A DNA stretch of 64,000 nt from Patagioenas fasciata (Eukaryota; Chordata; Aves; Columbiformes; Columbidae), in the NCBI RefSeq assembly GCF_037038585.1, contig NC_092541.1:2725445-2789444 (forward strand), given 5' to 3'. The notes under the pieces are model-generated. The model was given only the letters and a program-made list of their open reading frames with translations, did no database searches and was not told the origin of the DNA. This document shows positions 10,726 to 22,400 of this stretch, in pieces. The translations under genes were made by a program, and so were the position numbers. How positions within the stretch are numbered: position 1 is the stretch's first letter; every line of letters begins with the position of its first letter.

Positions 10726-12727
10726 GAGAGTCGGAGCCGCCGCCGCCGCTCCGGCCGGTGTGTGCGGGGTCGCGGCGGCAGCGCCGGAGCGGGGGAGGCG
10801 GCGCGGGGGGGCGTCAGCACCGGGGGCGTCGGGCCCGGAAGGGGCGTGCGGCCTCCCCGGCCCGCCCTCCCCGACAGCCGGGCGGCGCTTCCGGGGCCGG
10901 GGCCCGGTCAGGGGCGGGCCCGCCGCCTCGGCCCGCCTCCCCGGGGACCGCCGCCGGGAGGGCCCGCCGGGCGGGCCGGGGGTGCCCGGGCGGTGCTGGG
11001 GGCCCCTCCGGGGTCGCCCCGCGCTCCCGAGGGTGCCCGGCGGGGCGACCCCCGGGGGGGCCCCCGGGGCGGGATGATGCTGTGAGCGGGTTGTGCGAGA
11101 AGCTGCCCCGGTGCTGGGGAGGTGGGTGCCGCTGTGGGTTTTGGGGGGGGCTGCGTGGGGAAGGGGTTCACCCCCACCCCGGTGTGGGCTCTGGGATGTG
11201 GGGAGGGATTTGGGCTGGTTCCGGGGGAGCCGTCCCGGGCTGGGGTTGCAGCGGGGGGATACGGATGGGACGCCCGGGTAGCCTCGGTAGCACGGCGGTG
11301 CGGTCCTTTCTCGCCTTATTTTGGCCGCTTCTCCTCTTCAAACTCAGCCAAAACACCAGAGAATTCCACCCCTAGCATCAGGGAAGGAGAAAACAAACCG
11401 ATGCAGCGCCTGCGCTGTCATTGGAGTCAGACCCGGACCTGAAACGGCAACAACAGAAATCCTAGCCGGTTTATTCTAAGACATCGCTTGATTTCCTGCT
11501 GTTGATCTGTGAATCCGCAGGTGTTTGAGCTCCTGCCTTCCCGGCCCTGATGAACAAGTGGGACTGCTGCCATCGGTGTTTTTTCCAGGGTGACTGTGCT
11601 TTGCCTCATAATCCCGAGCATTTTTTTTCCGCAGTTGCTGAGACCTTTAATGGATTTTAGGGGACTCTGATTTACCTTCACATTCAAGGCGCTAATTAAA
11701 GCCGCAGTGACTTGGGTCAGGTGTGCCCATTGGCTTAAACAGAGCGCTGAAAAGTTCAGATCATGTTCGCCCCCCAAAAAAGGCAGGGGGTGAGGAGATG
11801 TTTCCAGTCTGTAGAGAGATGGTTTTTGTGCAATACTGCGCTTGTGACAAGTGGAGGAAGAGGAGGTGGCCAGAGAAACGTGACTTTTATGAATCAATTT
11901 GCTTTAATTACCTAAAGAGGGAGTCCTCCTTCTCTTGAGGCTGGTCTGAGGGTTTGCAGAAGGACAAATGGGGCCTGAACTGCTCAGCAAACCCTTCCTG
12001 GGGTGAGAAGAAGCGCAAACACTGAGCAGGTGATGGTTTTGTGGAGGTGAAACTGGCGCTGCTGGACTCGGGTGTGAATTGTGCAATGGAGAAACTTACA
12101 GGGGGTTTGTGCCCCAACTGCGGTGACACCGGCCTTGTCCCCTGGGCGTTATTATTTGTTGGGGCCCGCAGCACCTCCCCTGGTGTGTGTCCCTCTCTCT
12201 GGCCAGCTCAGCCTTATTCTTGTTTGCAGTGGGGGCTGGAAGGGGAGATGCAGCCGCACCAGCTCCCAGCTTTTTGGGGCAGAAAAGCTTTTCCGCACAA
12301 TGCGGGTGCCGGGGATGCTGCCCTGGCTCTTCCTGGGAGTTTATGTGCTCGGTCCCTGTGAAAGAGCCTCTGTGGAGCTTTGGCAAGCCAGGCTTTGGCA
12401 AGCAGGCTCCTTGGTGACTTGGCCCGTGTCCCAATCACTTTCTTGGCAGCTTTTTGTTTGGCAAAAGCCTTTGCATTCCCAGGGAGGAGGCGCCTGGCTC
12501 GGGGGGAGCTGAGGGTGTCACCTCGGGTTTTATATGTGCATTCTCGTTACCTGGAGGACTTTCCTCTCCTGGAGTTGTACTGAGACCCAGCGATGGGTTT
12601 TTGCACCGGCCGACAATGCCTGCGCCTCCTGCGCCGTCCCCGCTCGCTGACGGTGTCCTGTGCACAACGAGGAGCCGCAGGCTCGGTTCGCGGTCTCACT
12701 GCCCCGTCTCTCTGCTTCCTCACGCAG
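10726..12727 (+). other. SP2 5' UTR remainder and intron 1
   Basis: Non-coding exon 1 followed by about 2 kb of intron up to the acceptor at 12726-12727. The exon 1 donor is uncertain (a GTGTGTGCGG at about 10757 and GTGGGTG at about 11121 are candidates). The first 550 bp is a CpG island. From about 11,440 the G+C content drops and I see no exon or repeat. Confidence 0.5.
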
Positions 12728-12740
12728 CTCGAGGGACAGC

Positions 12741-15700
12741 ATGGCCGCCACGGCCGCCGTCAGCCCCAGCGAGTACCTGCAGCCGGCCGCCTCCTCCGCC
12801 CAGGTGAGCGCAGGGACGTGGGACAGAGGGACATCTGCACCCAGAGCCCCGTCCAGCCTGACCTGGGATGTCTCCAGGGATGGTTCATCCACCACCTCTC
12901 TGGCCAACCTGGGCCAGGCTCTCACCACCCTCAGCATCAAAAATTTCCTTATATCTGGCCTGAATCTCCCCTTCTTTAGTTTAAAACCATCACCTCTTGT
13001 CGTATCGCAACAGGCCCTGCTGAAAATAATATTAAGGGGTGTCTCATTGGCGTGGAGTCAGTTGCTTTCAATAGTGTGTACTCGTTCCTTCGCTGACGTG
13101 ATCTCTAGAGCTTTGGCATAAGCCCCTGTCTCTAACCCGTCTCCCTCCGGCTCCGCAGGACTCCCAACCGTCTCCCCTCGCCCTCCTCGCAGCCACATGT
13201 AGCAAAATCGGTCCCCCCGCCGTGGAAGCCGCCGTGACTCCTCCTGCCCCTCCCCAGCCAACGCCTCGCAAATTGGTCCCCATCAAACCCGCTCCGCTCC
13301 CCCTGGGCTCCGGGAAGAACAGTTTTGGGATCCTGTCATCGAAAGGGAACCTCTTCCAGATCCAGGGCTCTCAGGTTGGCACCTCCTACCCCGGGGGGCA
13401 GCTGGTTTTTGCCATCCAGAACCCAACTGTCATCAACAAGGGCACCCGCTCATCCACCAGCATCCAGTACCAGGCCGTGCCACAGCTCCAGGGCGGACAG
13501 ACCATCCAGGTCCAGCCCAACAAGATCCAGATTATTCCAGGCACGAATCAAGCCATCCTCACCCCTTCCTCCTCCTCTCACAAGCCAGTACCCATCAAAC
13601 CGGCTCCAGTGCACAAGGGTGGAGCGTCTCCAGTGCGGAGCAACGTGGTCAAGTTCCCCGGCGGCAGCAACGTGACGCTGACCCTGCCCATGAATAATCT
13701 GGTGAACGCTGGTGAGCCGGGCGCACAGGCTCAGGTCCTCGCCGAGAGCCCCACGAAACCTGGCAAAAAGACTCGGAAGAAAAGCTTGTCACCTGCCCAG
13801 GCGGTGGCAGTGGCCGAGCAGGTGGAGACGGTGTTGATCGAGACGACGGCGGAGAACATCATCCAGGCGGGCGGCAACCTGCTGATCGTGCAGGGCGCGG
13901 GGCAGCCAGCCGTGCTTCAGCAGCTGCAGGTGCTGCAGCCCAAGCAGGAGCCGCAGGTGGTGCAGATCCCACAGCAGGCCCTGCGCGTCGTCCAGGCCGC
14001 CTCCGCCACCCTCCCCACCGTCCCCCAAAAATCCTCCCAGAACTTCCAGATCCAACCGACGGAACCCACTCCCACGCAGGTACCTCCTGTGGCCGCCTGC
14101 CAGATCCCTCTGCCCTGTTTCTCTTCCCAGCTCTGACCCGGGCTTTACAAAACCAAAGTGTTTTATGAGGTGCTGAACATCCTCAGCTTGGCGTCCAGTT
14201 TAGGTATTGCTCGTGCGGATTCTCTGATGTCTAAGAAGGGTTGGGACTGCAGCTCTTCTCTCCACAGAGCTCTGTTAAGTCTCTCTTGCCAGTCACCTGC
14301 TTTTACAGGACTTGAGGGAGCATGTTGGCCTTGCGAGCTGTGCCACCAGCTCGGCTGGGATGCGCCAGCCTGCTCAGGAGCTCTGGGGGACAGAGGGACA
14401 TGGGGAGCAGCACAGTCTTAATGTCACCTTTGGGAACCAGGTGTCAAAGCCTGGCCTTATCTCAGGAGGCCACAAAGGCTCTGTTGATGCTTGGGCAGCT
14501 TCTCCTGCTCCGTGGCTTGTCCCAGATCCCTGGGGTGTGTAGTGGGGGTGACGATGGCGCTAGAGGGGACTCACTCCTCTTCTCTCCTCCTGCCAGCTCT
14601 ACTTCAAAACGCTGTCGGGGGAGCTGCAGACTGTGCTGCTCCAGGAAACCCCGGCCATGACGGTGGCTCCATCTGGAACCTCTTGCAGCAGCCCCGTGTC
14701 CCGCAGCGTTGGGAGCGGGGGCAGGAAACCGCCTGCACGCAAGGAACGTCCCCTGCCAAAAATCGCCCCCGCTGGGGGCATCATCAGCCTGAATGCGGCG
14801 CAGCTGGCGGCGGCAGCGCAGGCCATGCAGACCATCAACATCAACGGCGTGCAGGTCCAGGGCGTCCCTGTCACCATCACCAACAGCGGAGGTGAGCGCA
14901 TCCTGCTCTGCAGCAGGGGGGACAGCGGGACATAGGCAGGTCCCTGATTTGGGGACAAAATCCCTCTGGCCCTGCTGGTAACAGGTTTTTGTGGTGAGGA
15001 TGTTGCAAGTTTGTCAGCAGATCCCTGAGACCTTGAGGCTGAGAGTTGCTGACTGAAATTAGAGAATCATTGAGGTCAGAAAAGACCCTTAGACCATCAA
15101 ATCCAACCATTCCCCCACCCCTGCCACTGACCCATATCCCTGAGAACCTCATCTCTGGGTCTGTCCAGCCCTCCAGGGATGGTGACTCCACCACTGCCCT
15201 GGGCAGCCTGTTCCAATGCCCGACAGCCCTTTGGGGAAGAAATTATGCCAAATTTCCAACCTCAACCTCCCCTGGCACAACTTGAGGCCATTTCCACTCT
15301 TTTCTGTAGAGCTGGACGCGGCGGGGCAGAGGGGTGTGCTGCGCTGGGGTTTTCCCTCGTGCAGATCCCACAGCCCAGTTGTGGGGCTGGGACATCTCCC
15401 AGCGTCCGTGGGGTGCGGTGGCCACTGGTTTGGGCTCCCAGTAGCCGAGTCAGGAGACGTGTGATCACACATGCACAGGCTCTGTGCTCCTTCAAGCCCC
15501 AGTGAGGGATCAGCATTCCCCAGGAGTTAGCCCATCACCTCCCAGGGACAAGTGTCTTAAGCCAAAAGTCCCCAGACGTGGCGCTGGCCAGTGGCTGGAG
15601 TGGTCTGGGAGCCGCAGACAGCCCTGGAGCGTGTCTGTCCCCGCTGCCAGGAGGGACACGTCCCAGCAGCCACTCCACCCTCACCTCCTGCGTGGCAAAC

Positions 15701-17960
15701 CGTCCCCAGCCCCGTCCTGGTGCCACCAGCGAGCCGAGGTGTCTGCGGGAGCTTTATCTGCTCCCCGATCCAGACAGACCTGCTGCCGCGCGGCGGTTTG
15801 TCCCTCGGCAGGAGCCCTGGCTGGGATTTGCAGTTGGAAGCTGTTCTCTGTCCTTCACTAAATGCTGTCAGCACAAAAACCCTGGCCCGGCGTGGTTTTG
15901 CGCTCCGCAGCGGCCACCCGCCTCGCCGGGGAGGCTTTTACGGGGGTTTTAATTGCCACTCTGCCTGTAAATGTGGGAGCAGCTGCGAGATGCCACAGGC
16001 AGATGTTGCTGCCGCCTGCGCCGCTGCCCGCGCCGGGCTGGGGGATGCCGAACGGGACCGGTAGGACCTGCTGGCTGCTGCCCGGGGCTGAAATGAGTTG
16101 AGTCGGGGCTCAGCCGGGACGTGCTAGTGGCCACATGTCCCTCAGTGCCACCAAAGAGCTGTCTTGGCCTGTGCCTTCGCAGCAGCACGTGCGCTCTGCC
16201 CATGCCCCCAGTCGCATCCCCCCACTCTGCGCTCGCCCCTTCCTCACCGCCACATCCCGCTCCTCCTCCTCGCTGCCCGCAGAGCAGCGATCCCGCTCGC
16301 TGACGCCGTCTTCTTCTTTCCAGCCCCCGGCGCGGCCGCCGCCGCAGTGAGCGCCCGCGCGTGGAGCAGCCCGTAGGGCCCCCCGGGGTAAGTCCCGTTT
16401 TTTTGATCAATATATTGCACGTTTTTTCAAAGTTTCTTTTTTGTTTCCTCTTTGGTCGTTTTCCCCACCCCGAAGGGTCAAACCGAAAACTTTGAAAAAC
16501 CGCACAGTATATTCAGAAAAAAGGGACTTACCGGCCCCGCGTGGGGACCAGCACGTGGTGGCAGGGGGGCCAGGGTGGTGCTGCATGCGGGGCTGGGGGG
16601 TCAAGCTCCGGGGTGTCCCCTCCCGTGAACGGGGGGGTCTCCCCTCCCTGCAGCCACCTCTGCAGGGTTTTGACACAGAGGGTCAGAGCCTGACCACCCC
16701 TCCTTTTAATTCCCCCCCAGGGCAGCAGCAGCTGACGGTGCAGAACGTGTCCGGCAACAACGTGACCATCAGCGGGCTGAGCCCCACGCAGATTCAGCTG
16801 CAGATGGAGCAGGCGCTGGCCGGGGAGCTGCAGCCGGGGGAGAAGCGGCGGCGGATGGCGTGTACCTGCCCCAACTGCAAGGACGGGGACAAGCGGTGAG
16901 CACCGAGAGGCACAGGGCCACCCCGTGTCACCCACACCCATCCCCGAGGCTTAACGGTGGCTTTTCTCACCAGGCCGGGAGACCCGGGGAAGAAGAAGCA
17001 CATTTGTCACATCCTGGAGTGCGGGAGGACGTTCCGCAAGACGTCACTGCTGCGCGCCCACGTGCGTCTGCACACAGGGGAGCGGCCCTTCGTCTGCAAC
17101 TGGGTGCTCTGCGGGAAGCGCTTCACGCGCAGCGACGAGCTGCAGCGGCACGCGCGCACGCACACAGGTCTGTGGCCTCGGCCATGCGTCGTGACGGGGC
17201 CCCCAAATCATGACAGAGCCCCCGAGTTGCGACAGGGCCCCCGAATCGTGACCCAGTCCCTGAATGGTGACCTGGTCCTTGATAAATCGCAACAGGGCCC
17301 TCACATTGCAACCTGCCCACCAGAATCGTGACCCAGCCCCTAAATTGTGACCCAGCCCCTAAATTGTGACCCAGCCCCTAAATCGTGACCCAGTCCCCAC
17401 ATCGCGATGTGGCCCCTGAATCACAACCCAGCCCCTAAATCATGACCCAGCCACTAAATCGTAACCCAGCCCCCAAATGACAAATCAGTCACCAAATCAT
17501 GACCCAGCCCCCAAATCGTGATTTGGCCCCTGATTGCGACACAGCCTTCACGGGGTCCTGAACCCCCCCCGAACCGCTGACTGGGATGATCGTGGGCCAG
17601 TGCCTTGTCCCTGTGATTTGCTGGGGTTACTGGGAGGGACTGGAGAATGTAGGGGGCTCTCTGCACCCTTGGGTGATGCTGGGGACAGAGGTGTCACAGA
17701 GAGGGGCTGGGGCAAGGGGAGTGTCACTGCCACCCTGGAGATCCCCGCTATCCTATTCTGGCTGATTTTAGGACCGCAGGGACACAAGTGGGCAGGTGAC
17801 GGTGTCACCAGGGTGGTGACACGCTGGCTGCCACCCACTGACCCCACTCTCCCCCGCAGGTGACAAGCGCTTCGAGTGCGTGCAGTGCCAGAAACGCTTC
17901 ATGCGCAGCGACCACCTCACCAAGCACTACAAAACCCACCTGGTCACCAAGAACTTGTAG
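12741..17960 (+). CDS. SP2: Transcription factor Sp2, complete, 6 coding exons, 582 aa
   Basis: Sp-family zinc-finger factor that works at CCAAT-rich promoters with NF-Y. Coding exons: 12741-12803, 13159-14079, 14597-14891, 16721-16895, 16974-17167, 17860-17960; all introns GT-AG, no stop. It starts [20 protein letters not shown]. The exon at 12728 contributes 13 nt of UTR, and no better ATG lies in it. Residues 22-328 are the Gln/Thr/Pro-rich activation region with the [14 protein letters not shown] Sp box. The Buttonhead box CTCPNC is at 474-479. Three C2H2 fingers follow: C496/C501/H514/H518, C526/C531/H544/H548 and C556/C559/H572/H576. An intron falls between fingers 2 and 3. The protein ends HLVTKNL like human Sp2 (about 613 aa); the shortfall lies in the activation region. 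The 3' UTR runs to about 18,760. Confidence 0.96.
12840..13035 (-). mobile_element. CR1 LINE fragment in SP2 intron 2
   Basis: About 195 bp matching the CR1 3' region in reverse: CCTGACCTGGGATGTCTCCA, the GGCCAACCTGGGCCAGGCTC block and the TTTAAAACCATCACCTCTTG block. It lacks the terminal octamer repeat and is diverged. It starts only about 35 bp after the exon 2 donor. Confidence 0.85.
15062..15310 (-). mobile_element. CR1 LINE fragment in SP2 intron 4
   Basis: Reverse-oriented CR1 3' end starting AGAGAATCATTGAGGTCAGA and passing through GCCCTGGGCAGCCTGTTCCA and CCCTTTGGGGAAGAAATT. It is 5'-truncated, as is usual for CR1. It resembles the copy at 37,841 more than those at 12,840 and 26,970. 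Confidence 0.92.
16387..16532. mobile_element. Foldback (MITE-like) element in SP2 intron 4
   Basis: Arms 16387-16435 and 16487-16532 are imperfect reverse complements. The outer ends GGTAAGTCCC / GGGACTTACC and the inner TCAAAGTTT / AAACTTTGA match exactly, with TTTTTT..GAT..ATAT..TGC between them also corresponding. The spacer is 51 bp. The element is A+T-rich inside a GC-rich intron, which fits a small non-autonomous DNA transposon, but no clear target-site duplication is visible and I cannot assign a family. Confidence 0.55.
17187..17541. repeat. Minisatellite in SP2 intron between zinc fingers 2 and 3
   Basis: About 18 copies of a 19-20 bp unit near AAATCGTGACCCAGCCCCT. It fills the first half of the intron that begins right after the finger 2 exon (donor at 17168). 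Confidence 0.9.
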
Positions 17961-18737
17961 GGCTGCCCCACAGTGCCCCACACCTCCCGACCACGTGGAC
18001 AGACCCTCCCGGGACACCAGCGTCCCCACCGCGGAGAGGGGACATCCTGCCCGTCCTGTGACGCCGCTGGAGACCCCCGAGCAGAACCAGCCCCTTGTGA
18101 AGGGCGCGAGGGACCGAGCGTCCCCGCGGGTCCCCGAGCCCGGTGACACGTCTAACGGCCGGGGAGGGGACGGCGCGTTCCGGGCCGGGAGAAGCTCCGC
18201 AGCACATTCCTACTTTATATTTAAAGTCTATAAATAGCTATAAATACTGATATCGCCCCTTTGGAAAGTCCCTTTTTCTATGAGATCGTTGCCTTACGCC
18301 CCCGCTCCGAGTTGCTTTTCTTCGTCTTTATTTAATTTTCCTTAAAAACGCCGCCCATCTCGCCCCCTTTTCTCCCCGCATTTCTTCTCCAGCTTTTGTT
18401 TCTCTCTGATTTCTTCCTCCCCGCTTTCCCATTTCTAAGTGATGTGGCGTTTCCTTTCAGAATTTTGGGGCTCCAGCTCCTTTCCCTACCCCCTGTACAG
18501 TGTACATTGTATCATAGATTATATCGCTTTTGTGTTTACTACATGTTTAAAAGGAAAAAAAAAAAACATATGGCGTGTTATTTTTGAGCTTTTAAATTAA
18601 ACAAATCCACTTTATTTTTTAGTTGTAACCTCCCGAGGTTGTTTTCTGCATTTCCTGACTTGATTATTTTTATTTTCGACTTTATTCCCTGTAACCGCTC
18701 AGCTGGTTTGGACCCAGCTAGGAGGTTTATTTGCAGA

Positions 18738-18743
18738 ATAAAT
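18738..18743 (+). terminator. SP2 polyadenylation signal (AATAAA)
   Basis: Canonical AATAAA about 780 bp after the SP2 stop. An ATTAAA at 18596-18601 could serve a shorter 3' UTR. PNPO's start codon lies only 362 bp downstream. Confidence 0.65.
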
Positions 18744-18909
18744 TGAGTCGCCGGAGGTAAATCTTGGCTGGCCTGGTCCCCGAGTCCCTGTCCCCCTGTC
18801 CCCTCAATGCCCCGCGTTCTCGTCCCTGTCGCCCGCCCTTCCCGTCCCCCGCTCGGGCCTCCGGGGTCGCTGTCCCTTTAAGAGCCCCTCCATGTGCCTG
18901 TTTACAGCC

Positions 18910-19104
18910 TTGACACCACTTCCGGGTGTAGGCGTCCCGCCCACTCAGCCCCTCCAATCGGCTGCCAGCACTCCACACTCCTCCTTGCGGGGGCGCGCTT
19001 CTTCGCTTCCAATTGGCTGTTAGGGGAGGCGTGGCCGTGATTCGCCGCGGGGCGGGGCGTGGCCGCGCGGTTCGGCTCCGCCGGGTCCCGTCGCCGCCGC
19101 CGCG
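18910..19104 (+). promoter_or_regulatory. PNPO promoter
   Basis: CpG-rich promoter packed between the SP2 poly(A) signal and the PNPO ATG. It has an ETS/GABP-type ACTTCCGGG (18918-18926), CCAAT at 18954-18958, a palindromic CCAATTGG (19009-19016) and GGGGCGGGGC boxes near 19,050. No TATA box. Confidence 0.65.
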
Positions 19105-20876
19105 ATGGACCTGGGGCCGCTGCGGAAGAGCTACCGGGGGGACGTGGAGGTGGGACCGGGGGCCGGGGGTCGAGCGGGGCCCCCTGGCTGTGTCCTGGGG
19201 CTGGGATGGCCCCCTGTTGTCCCCAAGGACTGCGGTGACACCCCCATCCTGCTGGTGGTGACCCTGGAGCTGCGGTGACACCCCAGGCTGTCCCCAAGGG
19301 GTGGGGTGACCCCCCTTTCCTGCTGGCTGTGCCCCCAAAGCTCGGGGTGCCCCCTCTCCTCGCTGCACCCCCAGTGCTCAGGTCACCCTGCACTGGCCGT
19401 GCCCTTGACCCTGCTGTGACCCCCCAAAGGCTGTCCCCCCCTTTACAGTGTCCCCCGTGTCCCCCCTAGGCCTTCGAGGAGCAGCACTTGGCCTCCCGTG
19501 ACCCCATCCAGCAGTTCGGGGTCTGGTTCCAGGAGGCCGCGGGGTGTCCGGACATCGGGGAGCCCAACGCCATGTGCTTGGCCACCTGCACCAGGTGAGC
19601 CCGGGAGGGAACACTGAGGGTCTCTGGCCACCATGGGGGGGACAGCCCTGTCACCGCCTCCCCCCGCAGGGACGGGAAGCCCTCGGCCCGCATGGTGCTG
19701 CTGAAGGGCTTTGGCCAGGATGGGTTCCGCTTCTTCACCAACCACGAGAGCCGCAAGGGCAAGGAGCTGGTGAGGGCTGGGGGTCCCGGGGGGCTGGGGG
19801 GGTCCCCATGTGGAACAGCAACTTTGCAGCCCTGGGTTGGGTCGAGGCTCTGCCGCCGCAAAATGTGGGATTTTTGTGGTTTTCGAAGCGGTTTGGTGAC
19901 AGCTCTGTCCTCCCTCTCCCACCCCCCAGGACTCCAACCCCTTCGCTTCGCTCGTCTTTTACTGGGAGCCCCTCCACCGACAGGTGAGTCGGGGTCCCGG
20001 GGATGTGGGGGGGTCGGAGGGGCAGAGGGACCCTGGTCTGACCCTGGGGACGGTGTCAGGCAGCGGCTGCTCCTGCACAGGATGGGGCTCACATTTGGGT
20101 GGGGGTCACTTTTGGGTGAGGGTCACGTTTGGGTGGGGCTCACGTTTGGATGAGGGTCACGTTTGGGTGGGGGTCACGCTCACTGGGTCCCAACCCCTGC
20201 GGGTGGGATGGGATGGGATGGGATGGATGGGATGGGATGGATGGGATGGGGGTGTCTGCATTTTTGGGGTGGAAAAGCCACAGGAATGCGGAGCGGTTCC
20301 TTGAGGAGGAGCCCCCAGCCTCGGGTGCCCATCCCAGGTGCGGATCGAGGGCTCGGTACGGCGGCTGCCGGAGGAGGAATCGGAGCGGTATTTCCACTCG
20401 CGGCCCAGGAGCAGCCAGATCGGGGCTGTGGTGAGCCAGCAGAGCACCGTCATCCCCGACCGCCAGGTGAGTGTGTCCCCGTGTCCCCATCCCGTGTGTC
20501 CCCGCGTCCCCATCCCTGTGTGTCACCCCCCATACTCACCGCCATCTCCCATCCCCGCAGTATTTAAGGCAGAAGAACACGGAGCTGGAGGAGCGGTACC
20601 GGGACACCACGGTGCCGAAGCCGCCGTACTGGTGAGCCCCGGGGGCCGCGGGCGCTGCCCACCCATGGGTGGGTGTCCTCCCCGCTGAACCCGCGTGTTT
20701 CTGTGCCCAGGGGGGGTTACATCGTGCAGCCCGAGGTGGTGGAGTTCTGGCAGGGCCAAACCAACCGCCTGCACGACCGCATTGTGTTCCGGCGCCTGCG
20801 GGACGGCGCGGCCCCCCCGGGGGACATGACGCACCAAGGGGAGGGCGAGTGGGTCTTTGAGCGCTTGGCCCCGTGA
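19105..20876 (+). CDS. PNPO: Pyridoxamine 5'-phosphate oxidase, complete, 7 exons, 229 aa
   Basis: FMN-dependent cytosolic homodimer that oxidises pyridoxine- or pyridoxamine-5'-phosphate to pyridoxal-5'-phosphate, the last step of vitamin B6 salvage. Exons: 19105-19149, 19470-19594, 19670-19769, 19930-19983, 20338-20466, 20561-20631, 20711-20876. It starts [13 protein letters not shown]. Family landmarks include ARMVLLKGF (FMN site), [64 protein letters not shown] and C-terminal LAP. Human PNPO has about 31 extra N-terminal residues before the equivalent Met. Here an in-frame TAG at 19021-19023 with no ATG between rules out such an extension from this exon. The exon 1 donor GTGGGA is weak, but phase and homology fit. 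Confidence 0.96.
20084..20252. repeat. Minisatellite (19-bp unit) and GGGAT-rich tract in PNPO intron 4
   Basis: Six copies of a unit near GGTCACGTTTGGGTGGGG (20084-20180), then a run of GGGAT/GGAT (20203-20252). Confidence 0.85.
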
Positions 20877-21380
20877 GGCCACCGGTGCCACCGATCGGGA
20901 GCGTCCCCTGTGCCAAAGCCTGTCCCTTGTGACCCCCGGGGGACAGGGTGGCCTTGCTCTGCCCCTCCCCGACATGCTGAGCTCCGGGGGTGCTGGGGGG
21001 TCCTGGTCCAGCCCCAGGGACCCTCAGCTCCCCCGCTGCTCTCTGGGGGGTCCCAGGGACCATCTGCACATGGGGAGTGACAGCTCCCAGTGCTGCTCGT
21101 GCTTAATTAATCATGTTAATGACTGTGGAGGAATCAAGGACCCCAGCGCCCCCCACCCGTGTCCCACCGTGTCGTGCGTCGTGTTTGAGCCGGAACCGTT
21201 CAACGTGCTCGTCTGTGCAATAACCCAAGTGCCACCCTTCCCTGCGATAACTTATTGAATTGCAGCTTTATTGTCACCACCGTGTCACCCGTGGTTGGCT
21301 GCATCCCAACCCTCAGCCCACTCCTTTGGGGATCGGTGGCGCCGCTCCCCGTGTCCCCCCCGCTGCCTGAGCTTGGAAAG

Positions 21381-21386
21381 AATAAA
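21381..21386 (+). terminator. PNPO polyadenylation signal (AATAAA)
   Basis: First AATAAA after the PNPO stop, giving a 3' UTR of about 520 nt. Confidence 0.75.
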
Positions 21387-21399
21387 TCCCGATCAGTGC

Positions 21400-22055
21400 G
21401 GAGTGCGTGGTGGGTTTGGGTTAATAATGAGCAGTTTGGGGCCGGGCCGTTGTCCCCAGGATGGGGGGAGCTGAGTTAGGTGGCCGTGGGGGGTGCCACA
21501 CACCTCGTGCCACTGTCACAGGCTCGCTCGGTGGCCTTGGTTTCATCCCTTGACGAGAGCCACTGTGGTGGGGCAGGTGGGTGTCACCTCAATGGGACAG
21601 CGCAGGGTGACAGGTGGGTGTCCCGGGAAGGGGCTGGGGGTGGTGGCACAGCCAGGTGTCCCCCCACCCCGGAGCCCAGATGTCACCGCGATGGGCACAG
21701 AGGAGCCAACAGGCACCGGCTGCCACCAGCAGCTCCTGTCCCCGCATCCCCCCCGTCCCTCCGGGAGGATCCTCCGGCGCTGCCAGCCCGGGACAAAGAG
21801 CAGTTGTGAGCAAACAGGGCGGGGGCCGGGGGGGGGGCCCTGGCACTGGGTTCCTGGACTCCGGCACTTGGCACCGTGTGGCTTTTGTCAGAGCCGGGAA
21901 GTGGCGGCTGGGCCACAGCCGCACCCTGCGCTGGGGGGACACCCCAGGCTGGTGGCACTGGGGACACCACCCTCATGTCCCCCCCGCGGGGGTCCCCTGT
22001 GTTGGTGGGGGCTGGCACTGCGTCCCCTGGGGTCCCTGAGCTGCCTTTGCCTCCA
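21400..22055. other. Gap between the convergent PNPO and PRR15L 3' ends
   Basis: About 650 bp of GC-rich unique sequence between two poly(A) sites facing each other. No gene, repeat or clear motif seen. Confidence 0.6.
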
Positions 22056-22062
22056 GCCCTGG

Positions 22063-22068
22063 TTTATT
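22063..22068 (-). terminator. PRR15L polyadenylation signal (AATAAA, minus strand)
   Basis: The minus strand reads AATAAA here, 333 nt after the PRR15L stop. Confidence 0.7.
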
Positions 22069-22400
22069 AACAACAGTTAATTAGCAGCCATGGCGAGAGC
22101 TGTCCGAAGGCCCCGGCCCCCCCGGGGTCGCTCCAGCCCCTGTCCCAGTGTCACCCCCAGGGGGGGTCGGGCTGGGGGACACGGCGCAGTGACCAAGCGG
22201 GGCTGAGCATCCTCATCCCAGCACAAAACAGTCAGTGCAGGGGGGTCCCGCTCCCCAGTGCTCCCCCTGCCCTGGGGGGGCCTGGAGCCCAGAGGGCTGT
22301 GATTAAACAGCGTCCTGGCTTCTCCCCAAAATAAACTCCATTCCAAGCCCCTTCTCCAAGGTCTGGCGGCCCTGGGGGGCGCGCAGGGGGTGTCGATGGG

